Below the pieces are notes generated by a model, which did no database searches, had not been told where the DNA came from, and worked only from the letters and a program-made list of their open reading frames with translations. From positions 204,988-244,975 of the forward strand of contig NZ_LN611424.1 of NCBI RefSeq assembly GCF_000821245.2: a stretch of 39,988 nt of DNA. Direction: 5' to 3'. The translations under genes were made by a program, and so were the position numbers. Each line of letters opens with the position of its first letter. The stretch's first letter is position 1. This document shows, piece after piece, positions 31,883 to 39,447 of the stretch. The DNA comes from Virgibacillus senegalensis. GTDB lineage: Bacteria > Bacillota > Bacilli > Bacillales > Amphibacillaceae.

Positions 31883-32635
31883 ATGGATGTAAAATCAACA
31901 CCGCCGAGTATCACCAGTGTTTGCCTGCTGGCGGGAAAAATCATGCTGCAGAGCGGGGCTGAAACACACCGCGTAGAAGATACCATGCAACGGATCGCGG
32001 CTTCATTCGGTAAGACAGCTTCCCAAAGCTATGTAACGCCTACGGGGATTATTTTTTCGATAAACGGAACCGATCCAACGAATTTCATGCGAATATCCGA
32101 ACGCTCGACTGACTTGCATAAGATTGCCGATGTCAACAGTATATCGCGACAGGTGACAAACGGCGAGCTTTCCATGGCTGAAGCCAATGAACAGTTAAAA
32201 CAAATCGATCAGGACAGTTATAGCTTTTCGCTCTTTTTCCAAATAATTGCCGCTGCACTCGTAAGCGGATGCTTTGCGATTATGTTCGATGGCAGCTGGC
32301 TTGATTTCATACCGGCGATGTTGGCGGGTGCAGCCGGTTATCTGGCCATGGAAAGATTTCATGAGTGGGTGGAGATCCGGTTTTTCGCAGAGTTTTTAGC
32401 CTCATTAATAATCGGTTTGCTGTCCCTACTGTTTATTCAGCTTCAGCTTGGTGCCGAAATGGATAAGATTATTATCGGTGCGGTAATGCCGCTCGTACCA
32501 GGACTGTTGATAACCAATGCTGTCCGCGATTTGATGGCCGGGCATCTCGTAGCTGGTTTATCAAAGGGGGCAGAGGCACTGCTTACAGCATGTGCAATCG
32601 GTGCTGGGATCGCTGTCGGGATTTCATTTGTTTGA
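31883..32635 (+). CDS. Threonine/serine exporter, ThrE N-terminal half (YjjP-like)
   Basis: 250 aa. A cytosolic N-terminal region has the DUF1212 signature (LLAGKIMLQSGAETHRVEDT, SYVTPTGIIFSI). Five membrane helices follow from about residue 115 (FFQIIAAALVSGCFAIMF ... GAVMPLVPGLLITNAVRDLM ... LTACAIGAGIAVGISFV). It corresponds to the N-terminal half of Corynebacterium ThrE, or E. coli YjjP, which works with a YjjB-like partner. That partner is the next gene, 18 bp downstream, so the two form one exporter. ATG 31883 follows GGAGAAGA. Confidence 0.85.
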   Translation: MDVKSTPPSITSVCLLAGKIMLQSGAETHRVEDTMQRIAASFGKTASQSYVTPTGIIFSINGTDPTNFMRISERSTDLHKIADVNSISRQVTNGELSMAEANEQLKQIDQDSYSFSLFFQIIAAALVSGCFAIMFDGSWLDFIPAMLAGAAGYLAMERFHEWVEIRFFAEFLASLIIGLLSLLFIQLQLGAEMDKIIIGAVMPLVPGLLITNAVRDLMAGHLVAGLSKGAEALLTACAIGAGIAVGISFV

Positions 32636-32653
32636 TAGAAAGGTTTGAATCAT

Positions 32654-33094
32654 ATGGGAGAACAACTGATCACCAGCTTTATAGCAGCCGCAGGCTTTGG
32701 CGTGCTTTTTAATGCACCGCGAAATACATTGATTCAATGCGGAGTAGTCGGGATGCTCGGATGGATACTGTATTATGGCTTGGCTGCAGAGGGGACTGAT
32801 GCGGTGCCGGCAACGCTCGCAGGCGCTTTTTTGGTCGGAGGATTGAGTCAAGTATGTGCAAAATATTATAAAACACCGGTCATCATTTTTAATGTTTCTG
32901 GTATTATCCCTTTAGTGCCGGGTGGTCTGGCTTATGACGCAATGCGCAACTTTGTGGTAAATGATTATAATGCCGCCGTCCAGCTTGCTGCAAAAGCAGG
33001 TCTTATTTCCGGTGCGATTGCCATCGGACTCGTTTTTTCCGAAGTAGTCAACCAGGTGATTAAAAAAACAGGTAAGAAGCGGATAATGAAGTAA
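32654..33094 (+). CDS. Threonine/serine exporter, ThrE C-terminal half (YjjB-like)
   Basis: About 146 aa with four membrane helices (ThrE_2/DUF3815). Family markers are FGVLFNAPRNTLIQCGVVG and FNVSGIIPLVPGGLAYDAM, which mirrors the VPGLLITNAVRD motif of its partner. ATG 32654 is chosen over the in-frame TTG 32645, because the AAAGG site would abut the TTG. It completes the split exporter with the preceding gene. A basic C-terminal tail (KKTGKKRIMK) is cytosolic by the positive-inside rule. Confidence 0.85.
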   Translation: MGEQLITSFIAAAGFGVLFNAPRNTLIQCGVVGMLGWILYYGLAAEGTDAVPATLAGAFLVGGLSQVCAKYYKTPVIIFNVSGIIPLVPGGLAYDAMRNFVVNDYNAAVQLAAKAGLISGAIAIGLVFSEVVNQVIKKTGKKRIMK

Positions 33095-33187
33095 TTAGCA
33101 GGAAGGGAAGAGCATAATCCGTTCTAGCATTTCCCGATGTTTTTTAATCTTGATAAGTTAAAATAGGTGCATGGAACATAAATGATT

Positions 33188-33213
33188 AAGGGATCTCAAG
33201 AAGGTCCCTTTTC
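33188..33213 (+). terminator. Terminator after the exporter pair
   Basis: AAGGGA / TCCCTT stem with an 11-nt loop, followed by TTCTTAT. It is also only about 50 bp before the next start codon, so it may act as an attenuator for that gene. Confidence 0.5.
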
Positions 33214-33260
33214 TTATAGTTAAATATGAAACAAACATGGCATGGAAAGAGGGGGAAATC

Positions 33261-34163
33261 ATGGAATTCATCGGAGTCCTGATCCCGATTTTTGGTGTAT
33301 TTTTGTTGGGGTTTATCGGACAAAAAGTATGGAGGTTTGAATTAAAGCCCATATCGACTATCGCAATTTATCTAATGTCGCCCTTTTTAGCATTTCGGAC
33401 GTTCTATCAAAACGACATAACGCTGGACTACGTTTATTTGAGCATCTATTTAGTTGTGTTATGCGCTTTATCCATCGGGTTTTGCTATATCCTTGCTTTC
33501 TTCAATCGATGGGACAAAAACATGACAAGCGGCTTCATTCTTGCTTCTGCGTTTATGAATAATGGGAACTACGGCGCCCCGTTGATTTTATTGATTTTCG
33601 GGGAGGAAGGCTTTCGGTATGCCGTCATTCTGATGGTCCTGCAGCAGCTGATCATGTGTACGGCTGGTATTTATTATGCTGCCAAAGGAAGCGAGAGCGG
33701 GGAACAGGCATTTTCTCCCTTAAAGGAAGTAGTCAAAGTCCCGATTGTGTATGGTGCCGTACTAGGCCTGTTATTCAATTGGATGCAATTAAATATAGGA
33801 GACCAAGTGATGTCTGCAGTCAGTATGGTAGCAGATGCGACAATTCCGACGGTCATGATCGTTCTAGGCATGCAGCTTGCCAATATTTCGTTAAAACAAT
33901 TGGCTTACGGTAAATTGGCAGCATCGCTTTCCATCAAGTTGCTTCTTGCTCCGGTTATTGCTTTCACAATTGCTTTCTTTTTACCTGTCGACGACATGGT
34001 CAAAGCCATCATGATTTTGACTGCTGCTACCCCAACAGCCGCAAATACGACGATTTACGCCCTGCAGTTTCAGACAAAGCCTGGATTTGTATCCAGCGCT
34101 ACATTGCTTAGTACATTGCTTAGCATTGTCACGATTCCGTTGCTGATGCTGCTAGTACTTTGA
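33261..34163 (+). CDS. AEC (auxin efflux carrier) family transporter
   Basis: About 300 aa with ten predicted helices of the AEC/BASS fold. Typical features are FIGVLIPIFGVFLLGFIGQK at the start, the broken helix SAFMNNGNYGAPLIL, and the second crossover region AATPTAANTTIYALQF. Bacterial AEC proteins carry malate, malonate or other carboxylates; the substrate here is unknown. ATG 33261 follows GAGGGGGAAATC; the longer frame (33237) has no RBS. Confidence 0.85.
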   Translation: MEFIGVLIPIFGVFLLGFIGQKVWRFELKPISTIAIYLMSPFLAFRTFYQNDITLDYVYLSIYLVVLCALSIGFCYILAFFNRWDKNMTSGFILASAFMNNGNYGAPLILLIFGEEGFRYAVILMVLQQLIMCTAGIYYAAKGSESGEQAFSPLKEVVKVPIVYGAVLGLLFNWMQLNIGDQVMSAVSMVADATIPTVMIVLGMQLANISLKQLAYGKLAASLSIKLLLAPVIAFTIAFFLPVDDMVKAIMILTAATPTAANTTIYALQFQTKPGFVSSATLLSTLLSIVTIPLLMLLVL

Positions 34164-34258
34164 TCCACTTATACAAGCGTTGACTCGGACCTGTTAAAAA
34201 CTTACAGCCGTTAAAAAGCAGCTTTCTGTTTACACTACGGAGTGACAACGGAGGTGGA

Positions 34259-35158
34259 ATGGTGGTTTATGACTGCATCATTATTGGCGGAGGTATAGCG
34301 GGGCTGCAGGCGTCGATTCAATTGGGGCGTTATCGAGACAAGGTGCTGGTAATCGATGCCGAAGATGGACGTTCCAGCCTTTGCCGCTGTTACCACAACA
34401 TTCTGGGATGGCCGGAAGGGATAAGCGGTGCTACATTGCGCCGGACCGGGAGGCGGCAGGCAGAAGCACTGGGTATTGAATTTGTCGAAGAAACGGTGGA
34501 GAAGGCATCAAAACAAGCAGAATCTTTTTGTGTGGCAACCGAAGAAAATGTCTATCAATCACACACCCTCCTGATTGCTACCGGCATCAAGGATCATTTG
34601 CCGGCATTTGATGCGTTAATTCCCTGTCTCGGCATAAGCGTTTATATATGCCCTGATTGTGATGGGTTTGAAGTGCTGGATAAGGAAGTGATCGTCATCG
34701 GGTCCGGAAAGGCTGGAGCGGGAATGGCACTTGCTTTGACAAATTGGAGCAATCAAATTCACCTGATCAATCATGGCCAACAGCTGATTGATGAAGAAAT
34801 GCAAAGCAAGCTCAATGAATACGGTATTCAAACGTTCACCGAGCAAATTGCTGAGATTGAGGCGGAAGGAGATCAATTCAGAGGTGTGAAGCTGCTTGAC
34901 GGAAGTTCTCTGGAGGCGAACCATGCTTTTGTGGCAATGGGTGGAAACGAAGTTCGTTCCCAGCTTGCTGAGCAGCTAGGCGTTGAGCTTTATAAAAACA
35001 AGCACATTCTCGTGGACCCACGTACCAAAATGACAAATGTGGAGAATGTGTTTGCTGCCGGTGATATCGTCGCCCATTCGGAACAAGTGACGATTGCGAT
35101 GGGAGATGGCATGCAGGCAGCCATTTGGATCCATAAAAAAATAAAGCAACAGCACTGA
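34259..35158 (+). CDS. Thioredoxin-reductase-like NAD(P)/FAD flavoprotein
   Basis: 299 aa, the short form of the family. An FAD-binding Rossmann motif opens the protein (CIIIGGGIAGLQASIQLG). The NAD(P)-binding motif is VIVIGSGKAGAGMALAL, preceded by a redox pair in ICPDCDGFEV (CPDC), and the second FAD motif VENVFAAGDI closes it. True thioredoxin reductases carry CATC or similar, so the partner may be different (a thioredoxin-like, glutaredoxin-like or bacillithiol system). It is not trxB with confidence. ATG 34259 follows ACGGAGGTGGA. It is a single-gene unit ended by a terminator. Confidence 0.8.
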   Translation: MVVYDCIIIGGGIAGLQASIQLGRYRDKVLVIDAEDGRSSLCRCYHNILGWPEGISGATLRRTGRRQAEALGIEFVEETVEKASKQAESFCVATEENVYQSHTLLIATGIKDHLPAFDALIPCLGISVYICPDCDGFEVLDKEVIVIGSGKAGAGMALALTNWSNQIHLINHGQQLIDEEMQSKLNEYGIQTFTEQIAEIEAEGDQFRGVKLLDGSSLEANHAFVAMGGNEVRSQLAEQLGVELYKNKHILVDPRTKMTNVENVFAAGDIVAHSEQVTIAMGDGMQAAIWIHKKIKQQH

Positions 35159-35206
35159 AAAAGGCTGTCCCACAAGTAAAAAGCTTATGGGGCAACCTTT
35201 TTTCTA
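35157..35206 (+). terminator. Terminator after the flavoprotein gene
   Basis: An imperfect long stem (AAAAAGGCTGTCCC paired with GGGGCAACCTTTTTT), with the T-run forming part of the 3' arm. Confidence 0.5.
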
Positions 35207-35289
35207 TAGACTCTGTTAAAGTTTAATGTTGGTAATGATAGAAAAATGGTACTTTCATAAAATAGGTTGTGATTTTATTAGAAATACGG

Positions 35290-35460
35290 TCACTTTTGAG
35301 GTTTAGGCAAGAAAAATGAGCTGCCACCCATTAAAAGCCCACCCAAAATAGCAAGTATTGTACCGATTACAACCCAATGGGTCATTAAAAGAGTCGATAA
35401 ATATATTCCTAATAGTAATAAGAATAACCCAGCAAAAAATAATGTTTTTACTTTTTTCAT
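35290..35460 (-). CDS. 56-aa two-helix membrane protein
   Basis: ATG (35458-35460) opens 56 codons to TGA (35290-35292). The product has a basic start (MKKVK) and two membrane helices (FFAGLFLLLLGIYL and WVVIGTILAILGGLLMGGSS), then ends LPKPQK. AAGGGCGGA lies upstream. A different frame across the same DNA (35303-35497) is a shadow. The family is not recognised. It is the first gene of the AT-rich islet, codirectional with the 118-aa membrane protein 64 bp upstream, and may form a unit with it. Confidence 0.7.
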   Translation of the reverse strand: MKKVKTLFFAGLFLLLLGIYLSTLLMTHWVVIGTILAILGGLLMGGSSFFLPKPQK

Positions 35461-35524
35461 TAATTGTTATCCGCCCTTCAAACCATTTATGCCGCAATGT
35501 AATTTCAAATTTAAGTATTTCACC

Positions 35525-35881
35525 CTATACTTGAATAAGGATAATAAATATATAAAAAAATAAAGCACCGCCTAATATCCATATCATTTCTAAGCGTATA
35601 AAAGAATTCGATACACTTCGATTTTTTATTTCAGCAATAATCTTGGCAACATTTAGATTGATCGGCAAAAAATACATAGAAAAAAGGAGTCCCCCTGCAA
35701 GAGAAATACTAAAATGAGTAATTGCCGTATTAGATGTTAGTTCTACTATGAAAATCCCAATTATAAAAATAGGAACACCAATCCATAAATAGAAAGTAAG
35801 TACTAATAAAACCAACGCCATTAAGATCAACATAAAGTTTCTTTTAAGCACATTTGTATAGGTTTGGAAATACAAACTCAT
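35525..35881 (-). CDS. 118-aa membrane protein of unknown function
   Basis: ATG 35881 has AGGGGAAG 6 nt upstream. Three to four membrane helices (about 13-33, 33-52, 60-80, 97-117; for example FMLILMALVLLVLTFYLWIG) leave almost no soluble part apart from a short charged loop (NVAKIIAEIKNRSV). No motif is recognised. The codon and base usage are clearly more AT-rich than in the flanking metabolic genes. I infer transfer of the 35.2-37.2 kb stretch. Confidence 0.65.
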   Translation of the reverse strand: MSLYFQTYTNVLKRNFMLILMALVLLVLTFYLWIGVPIFIIGIFIVELTSNTAITHFSISLAGGLLFSMYFLPINLNVAKIIAEIKNRSVSNSFIRLEMIWILGGALFFYIFIILIQV

Positions 35882-36163
35882 AATAATCTTCCCCTGTTCT
35901 TTGTTTAACTATTGCTACCCGTTAGTTTAAATACAATATTTCACAAACATGCTTATTTTTTAAATGTTTTTATCCAATTTCAGCTCCGTTATAACCCATC
36001 AGAAATTCTAAAAATAACTCTTTTATCTGGTTGAAAACACTCCGATTTTACTTCGTGAATATATTTTCTTTGATAAACATAAACCACTAACCAAACAACT
36101 CTTCACAAACTACCTTAGGGCAAAGAAAATGGATCAAATTTGTTGTAACAAGATATTTTCCTA
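35882..36163. other. AT-rich intergenic stretch
   Basis: 282 bp between the 118-aa gene and the MerR gene 3' end. I see no gene, hairpin or repeat worth naming. Confidence 0.4.
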
Positions 36164-36520
36164 TTATATTAGGTCCCTTATTTTTTCTATTTCATTTTCT
36201 AACGTCTTTCTTCTTTTACATAAATCTTCTTCTTCGTTTCGAAGCCTATTTAAATGACCAGTAAGTTGTCCAAACACCTGATTAATCAGTTCTTTGTCAC
36301 CACAGTTATATGCTTCCTTTAAATTAAATATTATTTGAATTTCCCTTAGTGTTAGACCATATTCCTTTAATTCCTTGACCACTTGAAAATTCAAGACTTC
36401 TTTTTCACCATATTCTTTATTATTATTTATCCACTTTGGATTAATAAATTTTAAGTCTTCATAATGACGAACAGTGTCCTTTGTTGTATTGAGTAAATTT
36501 ACGAACTCTCCAATTTTCAA
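36164..36520 (-). CDS. MerR-family transcriptional regulator (118 aa)
   Basis: A TTG start (36520) is chosen because AAAGGGATGG lies 6 nt upstream and the protein then begins MKIGEFVNLLNTTKDTVRHY, the canonical MerR opening. The longer frame (to 36568) would start inside the operator palindrome. The winged HTH (about 1-70) is followed by a coiled coil (LTGHLNRLRNEEEDLCKRRK) and a short C-terminus. There is no metal-binding Cys cluster typical of MerR or CueR. It diverges from a small membrane protein gene whose promoter contains a perfect palindrome. The regulator probably controls that gene and itself. Confidence 0.75.
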   Translation of the reverse strand: MKIGEFVNLLNTTKDTVRHYEDLKFINPKWINNNKEYGEKEVLNFQVVKELKEYGLTLREIQIIFNLKEAYNCGDKELINQVFGQLTGHLNRLRNEEEDLCKRRKTLENEIEKIRDLI

Positions 36521-36547
36521 ATCTGACCATCCCTTTCCCAAAAAACA

Positions 36548-36578
36548 TTGACATGGGGTTAACCCCATATATTTTAAT
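36548..36578 (+). promoter_or_regulatory. MerR-type promoter with perfect palindromic operator
   Basis: -35 TTGACA (36548-36553), a 19-bp spacer and TTTAAT (36573-36578). The spacer is occupied by the perfect palindrome ATGGGGTTAACCCCAT (36553-36568). It drives the 107-aa membrane protein gene and overlaps the 5' leader of the divergent MerR gene. Confidence 0.75.
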
Positions 36579-36611
36579 AATCTTATAACATTTTTTATTG
36601 GAGGTATTTCG

Positions 36612-36935
36612 ATGACTTTTTTGTTTTGGATTAGTACTGCCCTTACAGTTATTTACGGATTTCTTACTTTGGTAAGTGGAGCCTTTCAATTTAAAGCAAG
36701 AAAAATACCAAGGTGGTCTGCATTAGTTTTAATAATACTAGGTGGCGTTATCTTGACTTCTACCTTATTCATTCTAAATAATCCAAAAGTTATCATAATT
36801 ATAATCCTTTGTTTTTTGTTAATGCACACTATTGCAATAGTAAATGGAATTCATTTGCATGGAAAAATTAATATCAAACATCATATTATTCGATTTTCTT
36901 TTTCAATTGTTATTATCATCTTATTTATTATCTAA
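36612..36935 (+). CDS. 107-aa membrane protein controlled by the divergent MerR regulator
   Basis: ATG 36612 follows TTGGAGGTATTTCG. Four membrane helices are predicted (FLFWISTALTVIYGFLTLV; WSALVLIILGGVILTSTLFI; VIIIIILCFLLMHTIAIVNG; IIRFSFSIVIIILFII), joined by short basic loops. It is the sole gene downstream of the palindromic MerR-type promoter, so it is the likely effector of that regulator. A small drug or signal-responsive membrane protein is plausible. The family is not recognised. Confidence 0.7.
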   Translation: MTFLFWISTALTVIYGFLTLVSGAFQFKARKIPRWSALVLIILGGVILTSTLFILNNPKVIIIIILCFLLMHTIAIVNGIHLHGKINIKHHIIRFSFSIVIIILFII

Positions 36936-37238
36936 TCCAATTTACATCTCCTTTATTTTATTCTTTTTTAACCTGCCTCGTTAGTTGAATAAAGAAATAA
37001 CCTTCATGCAGTAAACTTAGGTAATCCAAGTGTATCATAGTTTCCTCATTTGGAAGTAAATCCCTTTTTATTTTATTGGACCTCATTACTTGTGATGAAT
37101 GCTCTCTAATACTCGAACTGGGCAGGTAATTATTTAAGTGCTTTGTTGACCTATCATCCATCCTTCCATTCTTCGTGGGTATTCCGAAGTTCCCCTGCGC
37201 TTTCCACTTCACCACCACCAAACCCATAAACAGAAAAA
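36936..37238. other. Intergenic region before the cellobiose operon
   Basis: 303 bp with no gene I can support. A minus-strand frame (36958-37269, 103 aa) exists but has no RBS, and its start would lie in the operator region of the downstream operon. Confidence 0.4.
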
Positions 37239-37254
37239 TTGTAAGCGCATAATC
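37239..37254 (+). promoter_or_regulatory. cre-like site 1 of the cellobiose operon
   Basis: TTGTAAGCGCATAATC matches the CcpA cre consensus at 13 of 16 positions, including the central AAGCG. It is weaker than the site at 37290. Confidence 0.4.
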
Positions 37255-37255
37255 A

Positions 37256-37275
37256 TTTCCGTTGTGCAACGGAAA
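37256..37275. promoter_or_regulatory. Perfect palindrome, probable operator
   Basis: TTTCCGTTGTGCAACGGAAA: 9-bp arms around TG, just upstream of the promoter and between the two cre-like sites. It is probably bound by a dimeric regulator of the operon that is not encoded in the window. Confidence 0.55.
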
Positions 37276-37284
37276 AACAATGTG

Positions 37285-37313
37285 TGTTCATGAAAGCGCT
37301 TGTAAAATACAAT
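37285..37313 (+). promoter_or_regulatory. Promoter of the cellobiose PTS operon
   Basis: -35 TGTTCA (37285-37290), 17-bp spacer, -10 TACAAT (37308-37313), about 44 bp before the EIIB start codon. Confidence 0.5.
37290..37305 (+). promoter_or_regulatory. cre site 2 overlapping the promoter
   Basis: ATGAAAGCGCTTGTAA fits the cre consensus at 14 of 16 positions, with the AAGCGCTT core. It fills the -35/-10 spacer, so CcpA binding would exclude RNA polymerase. Confidence 0.75.
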
Positions 37314-37356
37314 AAAGGCAGATACAAAATAACCAACATCTTAGGAGGAATTATAG

Positions 37357-37665
37357 ATGAAACGTATATTGCTCGCATGTTCAGCAGGAATGTCCACTAG
37401 CTTATTGGTATCGAAAATGAAAGAAGCAGCAGAGGCAAAAGGAATCGAAGCTGAAATTTGGGCTGTTGCACAGGATAAAGCACCGAAAGAAATGGAGCGT
37501 GCCGATGTTCTGTTGATCGGGCCGCAAATGCGTTTTATGAAAAAGAAATTTTCGAAAACAGCAGAAGAAGTCGGGATTCCGCTCGATGTCATCGATCCTA
37601 TGTCCTACGGCAGAGTCGATGGAGAAGCTGTTTTGAATAAAGCATTGGAATTAATGGGTGAATAA
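37357..37665 (+). CDS. celA: PTS cellobiose/beta-glucoside-specific EIIB (Lac family)
   Basis: 102 aa, the normal length. The phosphorylation Cys is in [15 protein letters not shown] (Cys8), with the following GMSTSLL loop typical of lactose/cellobiose-family EIIB. The C-terminal half ([27 protein letters not shown]) is also family-like. It transfers phosphate from EIIA to the sugar at EIIC. ATG 37357 follows TTAGGAGGAATTATAG. It is first gene of a B-C-A-hydrolase operon, equivalent to B. subtilis licB or gmuB. A stem-loop separates it from EIIC. Confidence 0.9.
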   Translation: MKRILLACSAGMSTSLLVSKMKEAAEAKGIEAEIWAVAQDKAPKEMERADVLLIGPQMRFMKKKFSKTAEEVGIPLDVIDPMSYGRVDGEAVLNKALELMGE

Positions 37666-37680
37666 CAGCTTAATTAGATT

Positions 37681-37740
37681 AAAGCGGAGCCCGTTTGAAT
37701 CAGCTAAGCATAAAGCGTTTAGCTGCAGGCAGGCCGCTTT
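37681..37740 (+). other. Intercistronic stem-loop between EIIB and EIIC
   Basis: Nested pairing: outer AAAGCGG (37681-37687) / CCGCTTT (37734-37740), inner CAGCTAA (37701-37707) / TTAGCTG (37719-37725). No T-run follows, so an mRNA-processing or stability element is likelier than a terminator. Confidence 0.5.
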
Positions 37741-37760
37741 GAAAAAAAGGGGAGAGTAAT

Positions 37761-39092
37761 ATGAACAAATTCATGGAGGTTTTAGAAAATATTCTGATGC
37801 CGATAGCGGATAAATTAAATAACAACCGTTATCTGACTGCATTGCGAAATGGTTTCATGGTCGCTTTGCCGTTCATCATTTTCGGTTCCATTTTCGTTGT
37901 CATTGCCAATTTTCCTTTCCTGGACCGTTGGATAAGTGATAGCGCCTATGAAGCATATCAAGCTGCCTTAGGGCCAGCATCTGCTTCCACCCTAAGTATT
38001 ATGGGCTTGTTCGTTATTTTGGGGATTGGCTATAAGTTGACGGAACACTATGGGGGCGAGTCGATTTATGGTGGCGCGGTTGCCCTGGCATCCTTTTTGA
38101 TTCTTACGCCACAGGTCATCGAGTTTGAAGTAAATGAAACAATTGAACAGGTAGGCGGAGTTATTCCGACAGCCAGCTTGGGAGCAGAAGGAATGTTCCT
38201 TGGTATCTTCACTGCTTTCATTGCAGCAGAATTGTACCGGTTCTTCGTAGAAAAAGATTGGACAATCAAAATGCCGGCCGGCGTACCGGAAGCGGTATCC
38301 CGTTCCTTCAGTGCGCTTATTCCGATTACATTGACCTTGTCCACTTTCCTGGTTGTCAGAATTATTTTCAGTTACACACCATTCGATACGGTGCAAAATT
38401 TCATTTATACCTTGATCCAAGAACCGCTGACAGCACTTGGAAGCGGACTACCGGCTACATTAGTGGCGGTACTGTTGATCCAGTTGTTCTGGTTCTTCGG
38501 CTTACACGGTCAGATTATCGTAAACTCTGTTTTTGATCCAATTTGGTACGCGTTGAACAACCAAAACCTGGATGCCTTCAATGCCGGCCAGGAACTTCCG
38601 AACATTGTCACCAAACAGTTTATCGATACCTTTATTGTTGGAATCGGCGGTTCCGGCATGACCTTGGCAGTTATCCTCGGAATCTTCCTGATCGGTCGAA
38701 GCCGACAATTAAAAGAGTTAGGTAAATTGGGAGCTCCAGCAGGAATATTCAATGTAAACGAGCCGGTGATATTCGGGCTTCCAATCATTATGAATCCATT
38801 GATTATTATCCCTTGGCTGATCGCACCAGTTATCGTTACGTTCATCACTTATTATGCAATGGCTTCCGGTTTGGTACCTTATCCAAATGGCGTTATTGTA
38901 CCATGGACAACGCCGACCGTGTTGAGCGGATTCCTGGCGACGGGAAACAGCTGGCAAGGCGGGGCATTGCAGTTGTTCAACATTGCTGTCGTGTTTGTCA
39001 TTTGGTGGCCGTTCCTGAAAATCATGGATAAACAATATTACGAAAATGAACGTTCTGCTGAAGACCAGCGAAATGAAAGTGTCAACATGTAA
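37761..39092 (+). CDS. celB: PTS cellobiose/beta-glucoside-specific EIIC (Lac family)
   Basis: 443 aa, full length, with ten or so membrane segments. Visible family features are the start MEVLENILMPIADKLNNNRY, the ALRNGFMVALPFIIFGS helix, the substrate-site region WFFGLHGQIIVNSVFDPIWY and the NVNEPVIFGLPIIMNPL motif. It forms the sugar channel for cellobiose or related beta-glucosides. ATG 37761 follows AAAGGGGAGAG. It lies 95 bp after EIIB, with the stem-loop between, and 34 bp before EIIA. Confidence 0.9.
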   Translation: MNKFMEVLENILMPIADKLNNNRYLTALRNGFMVALPFIIFGSIFVVIANFPFLDRWISDSAYEAYQAALGPASASTLSIMGLFVILGIGYKLTEHYGGESIYGGAVALASFLILTPQVIEFEVNETIEQVGGVIPTASLGAEGMFLGIFTAFIAAELYRFFVEKDWTIKMPAGVPEAVSRSFSALIPITLTLSTFLVVRIIFSYTPFDTVQNFIYTLIQEPLTALGSGLPATLVAVLLIQLFWFFGLHGQIIVNSVFDPIWYALNNQNLDAFNAGQELPNIVTKQFIDTFIVGIGGSGMTLAVILGIFLIGRSRQLKELGKLGAPAGIFNVNEPVIFGLPIIMNPLIIIPWLIAPVIVTFITYYAMASGLVPYPNGVIVPWTTPTVLSGFLATGNSWQGGALQLFNIAVVFVIWWPFLKIMDKQYYENERSAEDQRNESVNM

Positions 39093-39126
39093 ATCATTAA
39101 CTTGAGACTTAAAGGTGGAATAACCG

Positions 39127-39432
39127 ATGGATAACATAACAGAAATCGCATTTCAAATCATCTTGTATGCAGGAAATGGTAAATCGAGTGCCATGGAAGC
39201 TATTCAGGAAGCCAAAGAAGGGAATTTTGCCGAAGCCGACCGCCTCATCGAAGAAGCTGGTGAGGAGCTGGGCAAAGCGCACGGTTATCAAACTAAATTG
39301 CTTCAAGCGGAAGCAAGTGGGGAGGGGGCTTCTGTGAATGTGATTCTCATCCATTCACAGGACCACCTGATGACTTCCATGACAGTTAGGGATTTAGCCG
39401 TAGAAATCATCGAAATCTATCGAAACAAGTAG
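39127..39432 (+). CDS. celC: PTS cellobiose/beta-glucoside-specific EIIA (Lac family)
   Basis: 101 aa, all-helical. The phosphorylated His is in VILIHSQDHLMTSMTVRDL, with the first-helix element AFQIILYAGNGKSSAMEAI. It accepts phosphate from HPr and passes it to the EIIB encoded two genes upstream. AAAGGTGG lies before ATG 39127. It is equivalent to LicA/CelC/GmuA. Confidence 0.9.
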   Translation: MDNITEIAFQIILYAGNGKSSAMEAIQEAKEGNFAEADRLIEEAGEELGKAHGYQTKLLQAEASGEGASVNVILIHSQDHLMTSMTVRDLAVEIIEIYRNK

Positions 39433-39447
39433 CAGGAGGTAATCAAC

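Noticed and set aside
34259-35158. Calling this gene trxB
   Set aside because: The redox pair is CPDC in a DCDGFEV context, and the protein is shorter than typical thioredoxin reductase. Only the broader family is supported.
35303-35497. 64-aa ORF starting MRHKWFEGR
   Set aside because: It overlaps the better-supported 56-aa membrane protein frame (35290-35460) and has no RBS.
36958-37269. 103-aa minus-strand ORF starting MHNGNDYAL
   Set aside because: No RBS; its start lies in the palindromic operator and cre region of the cellobiose operon; no family recognised. It may be a remnant, but I cannot support a gene.
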